DNA of 64,000 bases from Candidatus Tiamatella incendiivivens (lineage in GTDB: Archaea > Thermoproteota > Thermoprotei_A > Sulfolobales > Acidilobaceae): NCBI GenBank assembly GCA_015522635.1, contig WALW01000027.1:62001-126000 (forward strand). The letters are read 5' to 3'. A program made the translations under genes and the position numbers. This document shows positions 45,222-54,084 of the stretch, piece by piece. Position 1 is the stretch's first letter. Every line of letters starts with the position of its first letter. Below the pieces are notes generated by a model. The model ran no database searches. It saw only the letters and a program-made list of their open reading frames with translations, and had not been told where the DNA came from.

Positions 45222-45470
45222 ATGGGAGGAAAACAGGGGAAGTATATCTACATAAAAATTAGAGAAGATGGGTATGTAAAAGCAAGAGTTTTCAAAAACA
45301 AAGCAGATGACGATCCAGATAAATACTTGGTGACAGGCCCTAAAAGGAGTAGTGCTCCCATAACTTATTCCATCATAGACATTGATGATTTACCCGTAGA
45401 GATACAGGATAAACTTCTTGGCAAAACTTCCACTGCAGAGGAACCCGAGGAAGAACCCAAAGAATCCTAG
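45222..45470 (+). CDS. Small hypothetical protein with acidic tail
   Basis: An 82-residue protein starting MGGKQGKYIYIKIREDGYV and ending in an acidic tail (AEEPEEEPKES). A T-rich TATA element at 45174-45190 and GGTGATG just before ATG 45222 support this start over the upstream ATG at 45147. It is followed four bases later by the glycosyltransferase gene. I do not recognise the family. Confidence 0.65.
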   Translation: MGGKQGKYIYIKIREDGYVKARVFKNKADDDPDKYLVTGPKRSSAPITYSIIDIDDLPVEIQDKLLGKTSTAEEPEEEPKES

Positions 45471-45473
45471 TAA

Positions 45474-46571
45474 TTGGTTGAAATAATATTGACAGAAAAA
45501 TCTAACTGTAACTTATCTGTAGTTATACCTACATATAATGAGAAAGAGAATATAAAATTACTTCTACCTAGGATAATAGAAGTACTTGAAGATTATAGTT
45601 GCAAGGATTTTGAAATAATTATTGTAGACGATAACAGCCCTGATGGAACATCAGATATAGTTAAAGAGTTATCTAATGAGGACAATAGAATTAAACTCAT
45701 AGTCAGAACTAACGAAAAGGGCCTAGCTACCGCTGTAAAAGAAGGGTTGAAGCAAGCAACAAGAAAATATGTAATAGTTATGGATGCAGATTTCCAGCAT
45801 CCTCCAGAATTGATTCCCGAACTTTACCAGACAGCCTTAGAAGGATATGATATCGTTGTCGCCTCGCGGTATATTCGTGGAGGAGGAGTAGAAGGATGGA
45901 GTGTAATCAGGCTACTGGCTAGCAAAGCTGGATGCCTTATAGCTAGGATGCTAGTTAGAGGAGCCCGAGGCGTGAGAGATAATATGTCAGGTTACTTCAT
46001 TGTTAGAAAATCATCTATAGATATCGACCGGTTAAACCCGAGAGGATACAAGATCCTTTTAGAGATCTTAGGAAGACATAGGGATATAAAAATTACAGAG
46101 ATACCGTATATCTTTAAAAATAGACTGGCTGGAGAAAGCAAAATAAGCACAAACACCCTAGTCAACTTTTTGGTTCATATTTTCAACGTGTCAGAACCCC
46201 TAAAATTTGCAGCTGTAGGTGCCTCGGGCGTACTAGTTAACCTTGGTATAATGTGGTTTTTCTTATACTATGGGTTGTCTAAGGAGTTATCCAGCCTTGC
46301 AGGTATAGAAGCAAGTATAATAAGTAATTTCCTCCTGAATGATAGTTTTACTTTCCAGGGAAGAGAAGAAAAGAAGTATGGGTTCCTTGCAAGGCTTTTA
46401 TTTTATCACCTATCATCCTCGGTTTCTGCAATAACAACATTCTTAACAATGCTATTGACAACAGAGTATCTTGGGATACACCCTGTCTTGGGACAGTTTA
46501 TAGGTATATTATTGGGTTTTGCTGCAAACTACCTACTAAGCTCACGGGTGATATGGCTTGAAAAACCCTGA
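45474..46571 (+). CDS. Dolichyl-phosphate mannose synthase-like glycosyltransferase fused to GtrA
   Basis: GT-A family 2 enzyme: LSVVIPTYNEKENIKLLL, IIIVDDNSPDGTSDIV and VMDADFQHPPELI (the DxD metal site) match DPM1. The C-terminal ~120 residues are a GtrA domain of four membrane helices (EPLKFAAVGASGVLVNLGI and further helices). It likely moves a hexose to a dolichyl phosphate carrier for protein glycosylation, such as the Thr-rich receptors here. The TTG start is four bases after the previous stop; it overlaps the UDG gene by 14 bases. Confidence 0.92.
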   Translation: MVEIILTEKSNCNLSVVIPTYNEKENIKLLLPRIIEVLEDYSCKDFEIIIVDDNSPDGTSDIVKELSNEDNRIKLIVRTNEKGLATAVKEGLKQATRKYVIVMDADFQHPPELIPELYQTALEGYDIVVASRYIRGGGVEGWSVIRLLASKAGCLIARMLVRGARGVRDNMSGYFIVRKSSIDIDRLNPRGYKILLEILGRHRDIKITEIPYIFKNRLAGESKISTNTLVNFLVHIFNVSEPLKFAAVGASGVLVNLGIMWFFLYYGLSKELSSLAGIEASIISNFLLNDSFTFQGREEKKYGFLARLLFYHLSSSVSAITTFLTMLLTTEYLGIHPVLGQFIGILLGFAANYLLSSRVIWLEKP

Positions 46572-47202
46572 AAATGAAAAAACTAGTGAAATAGTTAAAA
46601 TCATTAATGAAATTAAAAACTGTACCAAATGCCCCCTGTATAAGTATAGAACCAATCCTGTACCAGGGGAAGGCCCTCTTAATGCTAAGGTAATGTTTAT
46701 TGGTGAAGCTCCAGGTAGAAATGAAGATACACAAGGAAGACCTTTTGTGGGCAAAGCCGGCGAGCTTTTAGACTATTTACTAAGCTTAGCCAGCCTAAAA
46801 CGTGATGAGGTTTACATAACTAATGTAGTGAAATGCCGCCCGCCAAATAATAGAGATCCCAGCCCCGAGGAGATCTCTTCTTGTCTGCCTTACTTGAGGA
46901 GGCAAATTAGGATTATAGAACCTAAGATAATTGTGTGTTTAGGTCGCTTCGCTGGATACACGATATTCCACCTAGCCCGTCTTAAATGGGGTGGAATGTA
47001 TCGCTCTCACGGTAAAGTATATTCGGTTATAGTTGAAGGAATTCCTGTTAAACTTATCGCAACATTTCATCCTGCATCAGCTTTCTATAAAAGAGAAGTT
47101 CAATCTTTCCTAGAAGAAGATTTTAAGGAAGTTATTGCGAGTCTTATCCGAGATTTAGCTGAACCGTATAAAGAAAGAAAGACATTATTCGACTTCATGT
47201 AG
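46558..47202 (+). CDS. udg: Family 4 uracil-DNA glycosylase
   Basis: Removes uracil arising by cytosine deamination, a heavy load at high temperature. The active-site motif is GEAPGRNED, and HPASAF carries the second motif. The 4Fe-4S cluster ligands are C22 and C25 (NCTKCPLY), C93 and C109. The protein ends in RKTLFDFM, a PIP box like the one on PolB, for docking on PCNA. The TTG start follows GGTGAT by seven bases, inside the end of the glycosyltransferase gene. Confidence 0.95.
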   Translation: MKNPENEKTSEIVKIINEIKNCTKCPLYKYRTNPVPGEGPLNAKVMFIGEAPGRNEDTQGRPFVGKAGELLDYLLSLASLKRDEVYITNVVKCRPPNNRDPSPEEISSCLPYLRRQIRIIEPKIIVCLGRFAGYTIFHLARLKWGGMYRSHGKVYSVIVEGIPVKLIATFHPASAFYKREVQSFLEEDFKEVIASLIRDLAEPYKERKTLFDFM

Positions 47203-47211
47203 GTTGATGCA

Positions 47212-49083
47212 TTATTTCACGTTCTGTAATGCTTTTCTATAAGAGTAGATTGCTAGGAGATATCCTATAGAAACTCCTAGAAATACCATGGAGACTAGGT
47301 AGATTGTTTGCACATTATACTCTGGACGTTGATAGCTACTAATTAGAGTCTCATTAGTCTGTTGTAAGAGTTGTGTAGAGTGAGATACTAGTATCCAGAA
47401 TATAGCAGATGATACTCCGTATGAAGTGATTCCCTGAGCTGTTTCGAGATCACCCATTATAGTAAGCTGTTTTCCATATTCTATATAATCCATAGTAAGA
47501 ATAGAGGGATACCCGGATGCTAAGGCTCTCATTTCTAGGAGACTGGCTGTATTCTCTAGCTCCTGCGTATAACTTCTTATTCCTTGTAGATATTGGAGAC
47601 CTTCTGCTAGAGCAGTGTCTATCATACCAGTGAACCTTGACAATGAATCAGCCATAACTTCCATAGCTAAGCCGAATGCTATAGTATCATTTCCACTATA
47701 CCAATATTTCTGTGATAAACTAAGAAGTTCTTTATCTCTATCTAGGTTTTTGAGTAGTTGGTTTTTCAACTCATCGCTTAACTTAGATTCCTTTATTAGT
47801 GATAGCTGGTAGTTCAGAGTGATCTGAGCATATTCTATATATGATTTCAATGCCTTATGAACATTGCTCTTAGATATGAGAGGCGGTTCATTGCCTAGTA
47901 ATGTAGCTAACTTGACCCAATGAGAGACACTTGTAATTCTTGCTTTGAGATAGCCTAAATTCCATGATTGAGTCAATCTGTCCATAGAGGAGTATGATTC
48001 CATTAATTGCAGAAAGGTAGTATTAGCTTCTGCAAGCCTTGATGCAGCAACCGATTTTAACTCAAACTCCCATAAGGTATTGCCGTTTATTTCCCTAAGC
48101 AATCCACCAAGGCTAGTCATGGATTCTTTTAGCTGACTTAATTCTTCGGATATAGTACTCGTATTAGTTGACAGAAGATAAAATTCATAAAATGCCGTTG
48201 CATTCACAAGTGCTCTGAATGCAAGGCTTGCTGCAGAGTAGGGGTATATAGCGTTATTATGTATAGTTTTGTTGGTTTCCTCAATCAGCAACATTGTATT
48301 ACGATAAAGCTCACTGTGTTTACTTGTAAAATTTCTAGGTATTACTGTAAGATTTCTATAAGCCATACTAATCATATTAACAGCGTCCTTCACTGTTTGA
48401 ACTTCATATTCGTTGGGAATCGATTTGTTAATGTTACTTAACTGTAGTCCTAACGTTGTATTTGGATCATATCCGAGCATTCTTGATGCATTAAATATGC
48501 CAGTAATAAAGACTACTTTGCTTCTACTAGTTCGATTAACGTCACCTATGTTAGCGAGTGGAAGAAATAATTTATAACCAGATGCCTCTGCTGCTTTGAG
48601 TTTAATTTCTACTCCCCCTATAGGAACAGAAGAAAAGTCAGGGCTTATTGCACCCGTAATTACGTGGTCCAAGCTTACATTGAAACCCTTCAATAGAAGA
48701 TATGTTGTTAGAGCTATACCAAAACTAGCACTAGGCCCCTCAACAGAATCTGTTGTATGAAACTGAATTATGGCATCCAGACTCCTCCAATCAACACCAG
48801 CAGCTGTACAGGCTATATAGAATGCTAGTTCGCTACTAGTCTTAGTAGAGGATGATACGCTACCACCTGCTTGGACATCTACGTTCCCAACTCCTTTTTT
48901 TACAGTAACTGATATGTTCACCAGTTCACCTTCGTGATCCTTAACCGCGGGTGCTATAAACCAGCCCGTCCTACTTGCCTTGTTACTAGGATAGGCTTGT
49001 ACGACCAGGATAGTATTGGATATAATTATTAGGATTAAACCCAAGCCTATTGCCATTCTTAACATAACCAGCCTTGCTTTCAA
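47212..49083 (-). CDS. Secreted, membrane-anchored Lon-like (S16) protease
   Basis: An unusual layout: signal peptide (~7-31), an N-terminal S16 Lon protease domain (residues ~45-200) with catalytic Ser118 in VEGPSASFGIAL and Lys161 in GGVEIKLKAAEASG, a long helical region of about 380 residues, and a C-terminal membrane helix (YLVSMVFLGVSIGYLLAIY). There is no AAA domain, so it does not unfold substrates with ATP. The catalytic domain would face outside. Related proteins occur in crenarchaea; the function is not established. TTG 49083 is preceded by GGGGAT. Confidence 0.82.
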   Translation of the reverse strand: MKARLVMLRMAIGLGLILIIISNTILVVQAYPSNKASRTGWFIAPAVKDHEGELVNISVTVKKGVGNVDVQAGGSVSSSTKTSSELAFYIACTAAGVDWRSLDAIIQFHTTDSVEGPSASFGIALTTYLLLKGFNVSLDHVITGAISPDFSSVPIGGVEIKLKAAEASGYKLFLPLANIGDVNRTSRSKVVFITGIFNASRMLGYDPNTTLGLQLSNINKSIPNEYEVQTVKDAVNMISMAYRNLTVIPRNFTSKHSELYRNTMLLIEETNKTIHNNAIYPYSAASLAFRALVNATAFYEFYLLSTNTSTISEELSQLKESMTSLGGLLREINGNTLWEFELKSVAASRLAEANTTFLQLMESYSSMDRLTQSWNLGYLKARITSVSHWVKLATLLGNEPPLISKSNVHKALKSYIEYAQITLNYQLSLIKESKLSDELKNQLLKNLDRDKELLSLSQKYWYSGNDTIAFGLAMEVMADSLSRFTGMIDTALAEGLQYLQGIRSYTQELENTASLLEMRALASGYPSILTMDYIEYGKQLTIMGDLETAQGITSYGVSSAIFWILVSHSTQLLQQTNETLISSYQRPEYNVQTIYLVSMVFLGVSIGYLLAIYSYRKALQNVK

Positions 49084-49128
49084 CTATCATATCCCCTTCT
49101 AGTGATTACATTTACCTACTAAAGCTTC

Positions 49129-49138
49129 TTTATATAAA
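49129..49138 (+). promoter_or_regulatory. TATA box of the gene at 49182
   Basis: TTTATATAAA is centred about 48 bases before ATG 49182; transcription should begin near 49159, leaving a leader with GGGGTG. Confidence 0.6.
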
Positions 49139-49181
49139 CAATAGTATAATTAAACATTTAGATAGAAGTAGGGGTGTAAAA

Positions 49182-49664
49182 ATGTCACAGTCGCCTTCGA
49201 AGGGAACCAAAGACTTCAAATTGGTTACATTCAAAGTAATAACGCTAGATCAAGTGCTTAAAAACGAGAGATTAATGAACCTATTATATTTACTATCTAA
49301 GTTCAAGGAGCTAAATGAAAAAACAATCTACCATTTAGTTCATGAAGTTCAAGAGAAAGGCCTCAATCTAGGATATAATTTCTTTGTAGTAGGTGGGCAT
49401 CCGAATAGCAAACAACTTAAAGATGATTTAGTTGCATTAATGTATGTTGATCTAGTAGAAGCAGAGCCGCGAACCAAGAAAGTCAAACTGACCGGTCACG
49501 GCTTAGATATTATTGAGAGCTACACAAAAGAATTATCTTTAGATAAAAAATCACTAACAGACAACATACTAGAGGAGATCAAAAAGAAAATCATGGTTCT
49601 AGATAACGAAGTAGATCTGGAGATGACCCTCAGAAAAAACCGTAGGAGGGGTCGTAGGTTTTAA
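49182..49664 (+). CDS. Hypothetical helical protein, likely winged-helix
   Basis: A 160-residue protein with a LMNLLYLLSKFKELNEKTIYH helix region, a middle loop (FFVVGGHPNSKQLKDDL) and TKKVKLTGHGLDII, which together suggest a winged-helix domain; the tail KNRRRGRRF is strongly basic. ATG 49182 has GGGGTG five bases upstream; the longer frame to 49074 runs past the TATA box. It may be the first gene of the large plus-strand operon. Not assigned to a known family. Confidence 0.6.
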   Translation: MSQSPSKGTKDFKLVTFKVITLDQVLKNERLMNLLYLLSKFKELNEKTIYHLVHEVQEKGLNLGYNFFVVGGHPNSKQLKDDLVALMYVDLVEAEPRTKKVKLTGHGLDIIESYTKELSLDKKSLTDNILEEIKKKIMVLDNEVDLEMTLRKNRRRGRRF

Positions 49665-50242
49665 AAGATAATAATATCTATCCATTATTTGGAGAATTCA
49701 CTTTTCCCATATTTTTCACGGATAAAAAATCCGTTCTAGTAGACTTTATAGAAAACATAGCATTACACTACATTTATACTGGTACGAAGGTTACCATAAT
49801 AGCACCACCATCCTATAAATTCAAGGAAAGAATAAAAGGTGTGTCCCTCTACAAGGTGCTAGATATACATGAACAAACTATAAAATTACTCGAAAACTTG
49901 AGGAAACAGACTCTTGTAATTCTTGTCGATCTAACTTACTTTTACAGAGAGAACCCCCTTGAACCAGCAGTATCTAGGCTAACAGTGTTTCAGCTTGCAT
50001 TACTTAGATATCATGCTGATAAATATGCTTCAGTAGGCACTATCGAAACTAGTGAACAGCCAGACCGTGTTTCCGCATTCAAATACGCTTCATTTTACAG
50101 TGACTGTATTTGCAGAATCGGAAAAGAGCCGGGTGGAAAAGAGTTTAAAGTTGAAAGCCTCTATACGAGTAGTCGAAAACCTCGGAAACTATTAGTGACA
50201 TTCACAAAGGATGGGGGGATGTTATGGACGTTTCTGGACTAA
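49658..50242 (+). CDS. P-loop-less RecA-fold-like protein, start unresolved
   Basis: The frame is open from just after a TAG at 49655-49657 to 50242. Its first ATG, GTG or TTG is GTG 49841, yet the upstream part also reads as a normal protein (PLFGEFTFPIFF, VDFIENIALHY, KVTIIAPPS). The full length would be about 190 residues. TLVILVDLTYFY looks like a Walker B strand and CICRIGKE a later strand, so it may be a RecA/KaiC-fold relative that has lost its P-loop. GGAGGGG at 49645-49651 would fit a start near 49658-49661. Overlaps the carS start by 19 bases. Confidence 0.5.
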   Translation, partial: VLKDNNIYPLFGEFTFPIFFTDKKSVLVDFIENIALHYIYTGTKVTIIAPPSYKFKERIKGVSLYKVLDIHEQTIKLLENLRKQTLVILVDLTYFYRENPLEPAVSRLTVFQLALLRYHADKYASVGTIETSEQPDRVSAFKYASFYSDCICRIGKEPGGKEFKVESLYTSSRKPRKLLVTFTKDGGMLWTFLD

Positions 50243-50736
50243 TAAGAGAGTACATCGACTTGCTGGTAATTTTTTTACCAGCCATGGTTGCAAACGGGGC
50301 CCCTGTTGTATTTAAGGGTAGAACTCCTCTTGATATGGGTAGAGAATTCATTGATGGAAAGAGAATTTTTGGTGATGGTAAAACAATTGAAGGATTCCTT
50401 GTGGGAGTGCTGGCAGGATTGGTTTTCGGTTTATTAGAAGCATTAGTTGCATTTAATTGCAAATTTTTATACGTAGGATTCTTAGGCGGTTTAGGGGCAA
50501 TGCTAGGTGACATCACAGGATCATTCTTTAAAAGAAGAATAGGCTATGAGAGAGGAGAGCCTCTGTTATTTGTTGATCAGTTAGATTTTGCTTTATGTGC
50601 CACGATATTTTACTATTTAATTAGGGTAGAAATGAATTTCTATGCTCTCTTACTAATTTACTTAACTATTTTCATCCTACATGTTGGAACAAATAGAATA
50701 GCATATGACCTCAAACTTAAAGACGTCCCCTACTGA
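50224..50736 (+). CDS. carS: CDP-archaeol synthase
   Basis: Membrane enzyme (formerly DUF46) transferring CMP from CTP to unsaturated archaetidic acid. Seen: IFLPAMVANGAPV, GKRIFGDGKTIEGFLVG and GDITGSFFKRRIGYERGEP with LFVDQLDF, all typical of CarS. About five membrane helices in 170 residues. ATG 50224 is preceded by GGGGGAT. Its product feeds archaetidyl transferases such as the one at 24.2 kb. Confidence 0.94.
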   Translation: MDVSGLIREYIDLLVIFLPAMVANGAPVVFKGRTPLDMGREFIDGKRIFGDGKTIEGFLVGVLAGLVFGLLEALVAFNCKFLYVGFLGGLGAMLGDITGSFFKRRIGYERGEPLLFVDQLDFALCATIFYYLIRVEMNFYALLLIYLTIFILHVGTNRIAYDLKLKDVPY

Positions 50737-50792
50737 GACAACATAAGTTATTTAGCATTAACAGACTGTTCTTCTAAGCAGGGTGCAGTGTG

Positions 50793-51602
50793 ATGCCGTT
50801 AAAACCAAGGAATCCATTACCTTCAGTAGGAGAATTAGTCATAGGTACAATAACGAATATCAAAGATTATGGAGCATACCTAAAGCTCGATGAATATGAT
50901 AATTTACCCGCATTTCTGCCTTGGAGCGAGATTGGAGCTAGACTGATGAGAAACTTCAACAATCTATACCATGTAGGAGACAAGATTGTTGTGAAGGTTA
51001 TCCGTGTTAATAGAAAGAAAATGCAGGTTGATGTTAGTTTAAAGAAAGTTATGGAAGGTGAGAAAAGAAGAAAAATGATGCAATTCAAGAGAAGGGTAAA
51101 AGCTACCACCTTAGTAACTATGGTAGCCGAAAAAATAGGGGCCAGTATCAATAATGCTTACCAAGAAGTTATCTGGCCACTAGAAAACCATTACGGTGAT
51201 CTCATGACCGCTCTAGAATATACTGTCATTGAAGGCCCTGAAGCACTCAAACAGGCAGGCATCCCTGAACACTGGATCAAACCCTTATACGAAACAGCTG
51301 TGAAGCATGTGGAAGTAAAGCAAGTGAAGATTTCGGGCATGTTTGAGATTAGATCATTAGCACCAGAAGGAGTAGAGAGAATAAAGAAATTACTCACTAA
51401 TATAATTAGGTATGTTTCAAGAAAAGATGAATCAGTCAACGTCAAAGTTTTCACTATAGGAGCACCTAAATATAGAATAGATTTAATAGGATACGATTAC
51501 AAGATCCTTGAAGTTGCATTATCTAAAGCTTTAAAGAAAGCAGAGAAGGAGGCAAAGAAACTAGAGTTTGAGTTCAGTTTCACCAGAATAAAAGAAAAAT
51601 AA
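50793..51602 (+). CDS. Translation initiation factor aIF2 subunit alpha
   Basis: S1 domain at the N-terminus (GELVIGTITNIKDYGAYLKL, LPWSEI, VDVSLKKV), a helical middle domain, and a C-terminal alpha-beta domain that contacts the gamma subunit. The eukaryotic phosphorylated Ser is replaced in the ARLMRN loop. ATG 50793 is seven bases after GGGTG. Nop10 follows, the usual archaeal order. Confidence 0.95.
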   Translation: MPLKPRNPLPSVGELVIGTITNIKDYGAYLKLDEYDNLPAFLPWSEIGARLMRNFNNLYHVGDKIVVKVIRVNRKKMQVDVSLKKVMEGEKRRKMMQFKRRVKATTLVTMVAEKIGASINNAYQEVIWPLENHYGDLMTALEYTVIEGPEALKQAGIPEHWIKPLYETAVKHVEVKQVKISGMFEIRSLAPEGVERIKKLLTNIIRYVSRKDESVNVKVFTIGAPKYRIDLIGYDYKILEVALSKALKKAEKEAKKLEFEFSFTRIKEK

Positions 51603-51623
51603 CTGGAGCGATGGTGACTAGCA

Positions 51624-51824
51624 TTGAAATGGCTTCTCAGACGATGTAGAAAATGTGGCAGATACACACTTAGAAGAGATATGTGCCCAGTATGTGGAGG
51701 AGAACTCTACGTACCGCATCCTCCAAGGTTTTCGCCTGAGGATAGGTATGTTTCTTACAGGTATAACGCGAAAAAACAAGCTGGTACAGTAAAGCAGTCT
51801 AGTTGCATTAGTGGGAGGTGCTAA
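51624..51824 (+). CDS. nop10: H/ACA RNP protein Nop10
   Basis: Small protein of the pseudouridylation complex. The zinc ribbon CRKCGRYTLRRDMCPVCGG is followed by HPPRFSPEDRYVSYR, the signature that contacts Cbf5. The TTG start has GGTGA six bases upstream. The C-terminal ~12 residues (TVKQSSCISGRC) extend beyond most homologues. Ends two bases before csl4. Confidence 0.94.
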   Translation: MKWLLRRCRKCGRYTLRRDMCPVCGGELYVPHPPRFSPEDRYVSYRYNAKKQAGTVKQSSCISGRC

Positions 51825-51826
51825 TA

Positions 51827-52444
51827 TTGAAAAGCATTGTAACACCAGGGGATGAACTCGGAGTAGTTGAAGAATATCTAGAGGGAGAAGGTATCTATGA
51901 GAATGGAAACGGATATCTGAGGAGTATGTATACTGGAAAAGCTTTTTACGATATGGTTAAGAGGACAGCCAATGTTATACCTGCTAGGAAAGCTAAGTTT
52001 CCAAGACCAGGAGATACGGTTATTGGTGTTGTGACCACAATAAAGCCTGATATGGTTATACTAGATGTTTATGGTAAAGTAATTCTGTCTGGGAGAACAA
52101 TTATTGTCGAAGAATTCTCAGGTACACTTACAGGATTAATTCCTATCAATTTAGTAGCACATGAGTATGTAAAGGATGTACATGATTACTTCTATATTGG
52201 AGATATCATTATTGCTCAAGTGACTGGCTCGCGAAACCCCTTCCAGCTATCAACAAAAAAACTGATGCATGGAGTTGTTCATTCATTATGCCCAGAATGC
52301 AATACTCCTCTAGACATCGTTAATGAAAGAACAATGAAATGTCCGAATTGTGGAAGAACAGTTAAGAAAAAGGTTGCACTAATTAAGAATAGAGATAAAA
52401 TTTACCATAAAATGAAGCGAATACTCAGCTTCTACATATACTAG
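51827..52444 (+). CDS. csl4: Exosome subunit Csl4
   Basis: RNA-binding cap subunit of the archaeal exosome. N-terminal domain (VTPGDELGVVEEYLEGEG), S1 domain (PGDTVIGVVTTIKPDMVILDV) and C-terminal zinc ribbon (CPECNTP, CPNCGRTV). TTG 51827 lies seven bases after GGAGGTG. In archaea Csl4 binds DnaG, which is also encoded in this window. Confidence 0.94.
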   Translation: MKSIVTPGDELGVVEEYLEGEGIYENGNGYLRSMYTGKAFYDMVKRTANVIPARKAKFPRPGDTVIGVVTTIKPDMVILDVYGKVILSGRTIIVEEFSGTLTGLIPINLVAHEYVKDVHDYFYIGDIIIAQVTGSRNPFQLSTKKLMHGVVHSLCPECNTPLDIVNERTMKCPNCGRTVKKKVALIKNRDKIYHKMKRILSFYIY

Positions 52445-52502
52445 TACAATTTGTATTTCAAGCTAGCTATCTTATAAATAGGTTTCATATGCGTGATGCG
52501 AG

Positions 52503-53156
52503 TTGCCTCAAGATAAAATGAAGAAAACAGTTCTATACGTCAAGATTCCAAAAGGAATAGGACTTAGTGAGTCAGAACTCATAGATAAAATACTGAGTAG
52601 TTCAAAGACAAAGTTTACTTCGATTAAGTACGATAAAAGTCTTCTACGAATAGAATTCCATACCAATGACTACCTGAGAAAGGAAGTGATTCATTCTATT
52701 AGAAACATTTTATTTCAATATACTAAAAAGATAGATGAAAACTTAAAACAATATTCAACCACCGAAATAAGTCGTCTTGCCGGATCAGCTTTACCTATAG
52801 ATCCTTTAGTAGAACTATTAAAAATCGAGGGTTTTCAGGCATATAAATCTAAGAACGGGGTTGAGACGAATACGCCTTTGGAGATATTAAATAAAATTCT
52901 AATCAATATAGCAGAAAAGTATAGGGAAATAATCAAACTGAAAAGCCTAACTAAACCTGCTAGATCTCTTTTGACAGTTCTAATATATATCTTCCCGGAA
53001 AAAGGTATTAACGATATTTTATGTGAACTACATGTTAATGGGTATCTGATAGAAAAGGAGAATAAGATTTCCGTATCTCAAGATTGGAGGAAGATATTAT
53101 GCAAACTATATTTAATGCCTCAAACAAGCAGTAAATCTCCGAGGGTGTGTGATTAA
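52503..53156 (+). CDS. DUF2067 family protein
   Basis: A 217-residue protein of the crenarchaeal DUF2067 family, often beside Csl4 and RpoL. KKTVLYVKIPKGI starts a small alpha-beta domain; the rest is helical (VELLKIEGFQAY). A TATA-like TTATAAATA at 52472-52480 would start transcription near 52500, so TTG 52503 may be nearly leaderless; ATG 52518 is an alternative. Function unknown. Confidence 0.65.
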   Translation: MPQDKMKKTVLYVKIPKGIGLSESELIDKILSSSKTKFTSIKYDKSLLRIEFHTNDYLRKEVIHSIRNILFQYTKKIDENLKQYSTTEISRLAGSALPIDPLVELLKIEGFQAYKSKNGVETNTPLEILNKILINIAEKYREIIKLKSLTKPARSLLTVLIYIFPEKGINDILCELHVNGYLIEKENKISVSQDWRKILCKLYLMPQTSSKSPRVCD

Positions 53157-53158
53157 AA

Positions 53159-53440
53159 ATGGAAATCGAAGTGGTAGAGAAAGATAATAATAAACTTATA
53201 TTCAGGCTTAAAGGAGAAGATCACACTATTGCTAACTTACTAGTAGGCTACTTGAAAAGGGTAAAGGCTGTTGAAAGAGCATATTATAATGTACCCCACC
53301 CACTAACTGGTGTTCCCGAAATTACTGTTCTAACAGACGGTTCTAACAGCTCTCCCCAAGTAATCGAAACGGCGGTGAAATCTATATTAAATGATCTTCG
53401 ATTGTTTAAAGAAAAATATAGTAAAGCCCTTGAGGGATAG
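53159..53440 (+). CDS. rpo11: RNA polymerase subunit Rpo11 (L)
   Basis: Alpha-like subunit that pairs with Rpo3 in archaeal RNA polymerase assembly. The conserved GEDHTIANLLVGYL and AYYNVPHPLTGVPEI are clear, and length (93) is standard. The ATG start lies two bases after the DUF2067 stop. The 3' end overlaps the next frame. Confidence 0.96.
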   Translation: MEIEVVEKDNNKLIFRLKGEDHTIANLLVGYLKRVKAVERAYYNVPHPLTGVPEITVLTDGSNSSPQVIETAVKSILNDLRLFKEKYSKALEG

Positions 53441-53762
53441 AGAAATAAAACGAGAAGCAAGGTTTCTACATGTCAAATGTGCAAAATCTATTTGCACTAT
53501 TCTAGTATCCCGCGGACTAACAATAGATAATGCTGTTATTCTTCCTCGAGAATCGTTATGCTCTAGGATTATGGAGTTCAGCTTCATAAACCAAGTCAGA
53601 TATGTCTGCGAGGAAAACGATGAAAACTGTTATCTAGATGTGCCAGTGGTTCGGTGTAATGATATAATTGTCGAAAACGAGAGACTAATAGTAATTAACG
53701 TTTTTGCCAAAAGAGTAGCTGTTAAGGCCGAGGTGGTGGTTCATGGTGAAGTTTTGCCCTAA
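53391..53762 (+). CDS. Hypothetical protein between rpo11 and tfs
   Basis: A 123-residue protein with seven Cys residues (for example HVKCAKSIC and CEENDENC) and a beta-rich C-terminal part (NERLIVINVFAKRVAVKAEVVV). I do not recognise it. ATG 53391 overlaps rpo11 by 50 bases, with GGTGAA 11 bases upstream; TTG 53430 would shorten the overlap. The stop overlaps tfs by 20 bases. Confidence 0.55.
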   Translation: MIFDCLKKNIVKPLRDREIKREARFLHVKCAKSICTILVSRGLTIDNAVILPRESLCSRIMEFSFINQVRYVCEENDENCYLDVPVVRCNDIIVENERLIVINVFAKRVAVKAEVVVHGEVLP

Positions 53763-54084
53763 ATGCGGATCTATAATGATTCCTAGAAAGGAGGGTGGCA
53801 AAACTGTATGGATATGCCCAAAATGCGGCTACAAAGTAGAAGCTACAAATAAAGACAGAGTAGTCATTAAAAGCAAGACTAAACACAGTCCGAGAGATAA
53901 GCTTATTGTCATCGAGGACGATATGCCTCCTACTGCATCTCTCTTAAAGGGAGTTATTAGATGCCCAAAATGCGGATCAGATGAGGTTTATTACTGGATG
54001 GTTCAAACAAGATCTGCTGATGAACCAATGACTAGGTTTTACAGGTGCAAGAAATGTGGATATACCTGGCGTGAATATGAATGA
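53743..54084 (+). CDS. tfs: Transcription factor S (TFS)
   Basis: Archaeal TFIIS-like factor that stimulates transcript cleavage in backtracked polymerase. The N-terminal zinc ribbon CPKCGSIMIP...CPKCGYK and the C-terminal CPKCGSDEVYYW with TRSADEPMTRFYRC are complete; Asp-Glu of SADEP is the catalytic pair. 113 residues is normal. The stop overlaps the next start as ATGA. Confidence 0.96.
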   Translation: MVKFCPKCGSIMIPRKEGGKTVWICPKCGYKVEATNKDRVVIKSKTKHSPRDKLIVIEDDMPPTASLLKGVIRCPKCGSDEVYYWMVQTRSADEPMTRFYRCKKCGYTWREYE

